Assembly: GCA_964478995.1 (NCBI GenBank)
Contig: CAYZJY010000076.1
Coordinates: 1 to 8,699 of the forward strand
DNA: 8,699 bases
Origin: NZWG01 sp964478995
Lineage (GTDB): Bacteria > Fidelibacterota > Marinisomatia > Marinisomatales > UBA1611
Direction of reading: 5' to 3'
In this document: positions 8,001 through 8,699 of the stretch, piece after piece
Layout: each line of letters begins with the position of its first letter
Position numbering within the stretch: position 1 is the stretch's first letter
Notes under the pieces: generated by a model
Databases searched by the model: none
The model's input: the letters and a program-made list of their open reading frames with translations, nothing else
What the model was told of the DNA's origin: nothing
Program-made: the position numbers and the translations under genes

Positions 8001-8699
8001 TGTCATCAGAACCCGTTCCCCAAGAAAAGATCGCTCTTGTACTCACGGCAAATGCGGTCAAGGCTGTTGGAGGTTCCGGGTCATCATTCGTACCTGAATT
8101 ATCATTGATGTAGACATGGGAGAATGTGCTATCTGCGTTTCCGATCTCAGTTGTTCCATTGGCAACGAGGTCTGGTATTCCATCATTGTCTACATCCACG
8201 AATTTTGTAGCTCTTGCACCATCTAATTGTTTGATCTCATCAAATGTACCATCTCCATTATTGGCATAGACCCTTCCAGAAAGAGAATGGACCTTTCCAG
8301 AGTAGGTGCTCACATTATCTGCACCGGATATAACGAGGTCTTGTAGACCATCTAGATTAAAGTCAATGGCATCAATTGTACCGTATGCCACTGCAAAATC
8401 GATCTGAGCAGGTGCCAGGGAGAATGTACCCAGAGGTTCATTTTCAAGAATGTAGGTAACCAGACTTCCTTCGATCTTATTCCAACCGGACATGACCAGG
8501 TCAAGGTCTCCATCTGAATCAAGGTCAGAAAAATGGAATGCTCCCGCCTTCAAGCCGCTTATCGCGTCAGCTGTGGTCACTTCTGTCAAGCGTCCTATGG
8601 GGTCATTCTGGTACAATCGCGTGACGGACGAATTTGGGTTTGCTGTCTGACCTCCAATGATCAGATCAGGGTCTCCATCATTATCGTAGTCACCCCAGG
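5080..8699 (-). CDS. Large secreted FG-GAP/VCBS propeller protein with fibronectin-III domains and sorting domain (5'-partial)
   Basis: The start is beyond the right edge. The frame stays open to 8697 and still encodes repeat sequence (WGDYDNDGD), so the TTG at 8616 is not the start. Numbering from that TTG, FG-GAP/VCBS units with Ca-binding-like DxDxDG loops lie near residues 31, 85, 141, 301, 352, 421, 474, 529, 581 and 638. Fibronectin-III domains are at about 180-282 and 675-787. An Ig-like region follows (788-898), then a ZU5-like stretch (900-1068, starting YGGTAISEDGHVSILLP). The end (1081-1178) is a FlgD-like sorting domain: WDGKDSNGDVVPSGLYIVTL. The family is extracellular, and such propellers commonly bind ligands, polysaccharide or other proteins; no enzyme domain is seen. 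The sorting domain implies type IX-like export. The gene is translationally coupled to the downstream barrel gene, which makes that protein a candidate export or processing partner. Confidence 0.87.
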   Translation of the reverse strand, partial: WGDYDNDGDPDLIIGGQTANPNSSVTRLYQNDPIGRLTEVTTADAISGLKAGAFHFSDLDSDGDLDLVMSGWNKIEGSLVTYILENEPLGTFSLAPAQIDFAVAYGTIDAIDFNLDGLQDLVISGADNVSTYSGKVHSLSGRVYANNGDGTFDEIKQLDGARATKFVDVDNDGIPDLVANGTTEIGNADSTFSHVYINDNSGTNDDPEPPTALTAFAVSTRAIFSWGTGSDDIDDPASLSYNIRIGTTSGGNQLMSSSVPFNDSNVGQRLIREFNEIPHGTYYWAVQTVDGSGNTSEWSQQDTLFIARLVASTQSLPGVYYSSAGWADYTEDGIPDLALTGVTFSGSSITNLFENSGGLLSQDLTQDIQAVFGGHLSWVDYTNDGHLDLTMTGFQISNFFGGFKTSFYKWQNGLYVPDLGSEIDLDANYDGIGDNWVNGGVNGHHWGDYDNDGDLDYVQGGFDNYYVRHLDVFYNDNGILRLDTNQTHLVPINPAIVQWTDLNRDGRLDLVTIGADETQSLRMRVYLNNSNYILTPSMTWESEIFGVTAGAIAFGDYNSDGYDDFALSGLKGDGELITYVVKNVLGSGFTVDGTPLQGVYYGKPSWGDYDADGDLDLLVAGQSSTEGALGSAPATMVYYQDENGFSLDPTLSIDSVGISFSQWGDYDADGDLDLFLSGFKANQDVVAQVYDNLESLENPNKAPNAPYLLDDTNIINDRVNLTWSAPVDPDNALGGSTPEPGLRYQLQVGSEDENNDHAVSTGHYGIGEIGAINRTQKNLRNLPEGNYSWRVRAFDHGHATSNWSNTEYFYIDVTAPAVDTIRANYVSSDQVILVVKFKEDFQLDLNTEPTILVTHPYYPDIGDEGTDDDSLVVEKQSFNGDEWTGVLILPDDYSGRAIQIHVRGAQDDRENKMEPTSIFKTPESIISQYGGTAISEDGHVSILLPQNAVSGDISVSITSQNVPPDSSSYIYEVDRGITYLISDLYDIKPFEQSLDKPGILRIGFPDSTCLITESLNQYFNLNCENEIACADLNGEWIAMPDSGMTPFIGMVDTSITGVLPVLKMGGSQISVSGNSYMQVQIDTFGTYGAFVSMDTTLMADSMDTETIVCQPRIFSPGGSGSVFEFTETNIIYSLERSEEVTARIFNLSGRLKRIIRPDFSSQPGHQVLNWDGKDSNGDVVPSGLYIVTLEKEDGILRTTVGVLNR
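6661..8697 (-). repeat. FG-GAP/VCBS repeat array
   Basis: At least eleven in-gene units encode W-x-D-Y-x-x-DG-x-x-D-L-x-x-x-G. A fibronectin-III domain (about 7771-8079) splits the array. The part near 6661-7728 holds seven clear units 50-70 residues apart, the number expected for one closed seven-bladed propeller, plus one degenerate extra loop (LDANYDGIGDNW). Four units (starting near 8697, 7362, 6882 and 6711) share almost the same DNA over about 30 bases, so they are recent or homogenised copies and a possible source of assembly error. Confidence 0.82.

Noticed and set aside
8614..8616. TTG at 8616 as the start of the large propeller protein
   Set aside because: The 27 codons upstream stay open to the window edge and encode a perfect repeat unit, so the gene continues beyond the window.
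6661..8697. CRISPR or non-coding direct repeats from the recurring GTCACCCCA words
   Set aside because: The words are the reverse complement of codons for WGDY in propeller repeats. Spacing varies and the frame is kept.

Overview
The window looks like chromosomal DNA from an uncultured or little-studied bacterium of the Fibrobacteres-Chlorobi-Bacteroidetes (FCB) side of the tree. Candidatus Marinimicrobia, Ignavibacteria or a relative is my best guess. Four things suggest this: FlgD-like/type IX-style C-terminal sorting domains (one with the classic NYPNPFNPTT motif), a PorV/UPF0164-type outer-membrane barrel, no convincing Shine-Dalgarno sites, and signal peptides whose predicted mature proteins all begin with Gln. 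The phylum is an inference. All five visible genes encode proteins that appear to be exported. I see no RNA genes, mobile elements or CRISPR, and no gene-free stretch longer than about 95 bases.

Layout. Plus strand: the 3' part of a fibronectin-III/sorting-domain secreted protein (2-955), a rho-independent terminator (965-994), then an exported MORN-type repeat protein (1051-1833) that has no ATG start. A perfectly palindromic terminator (1832-1857) separates it from a convergent minus-strand operon. In transcription order that operon is: a very large secreted protein with FG-GAP/VCBS propeller repeats, fibronectin-III domains and a sorting domain (8699 to 5080, its start beyond the window); a 910-residue fusion of PorV-like barrel, Ig-like domain, transglutaminase-like thiol enzyme and TPRs (5083 to 2351); and a small acidic exported protein (2328 to 1876). 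The first two genes overlap by 4 bases (ATGA) and the last two are 22 bases apart.

How they may work together. In type IX secretion, PorV is an outer-membrane barrel that partners the cysteine protease PorU, which removes the C-terminal signal of cargo. Here a PorV-like barrel is fused to a different cysteine-enzyme fold with an intact-looking Cys/His/Glu set, and is translationally coupled to a gene for sorting-domain cargo. A dedicated export, processing or anchoring module for the propeller protein is an attractive hypothesis, not something the sequence proves.
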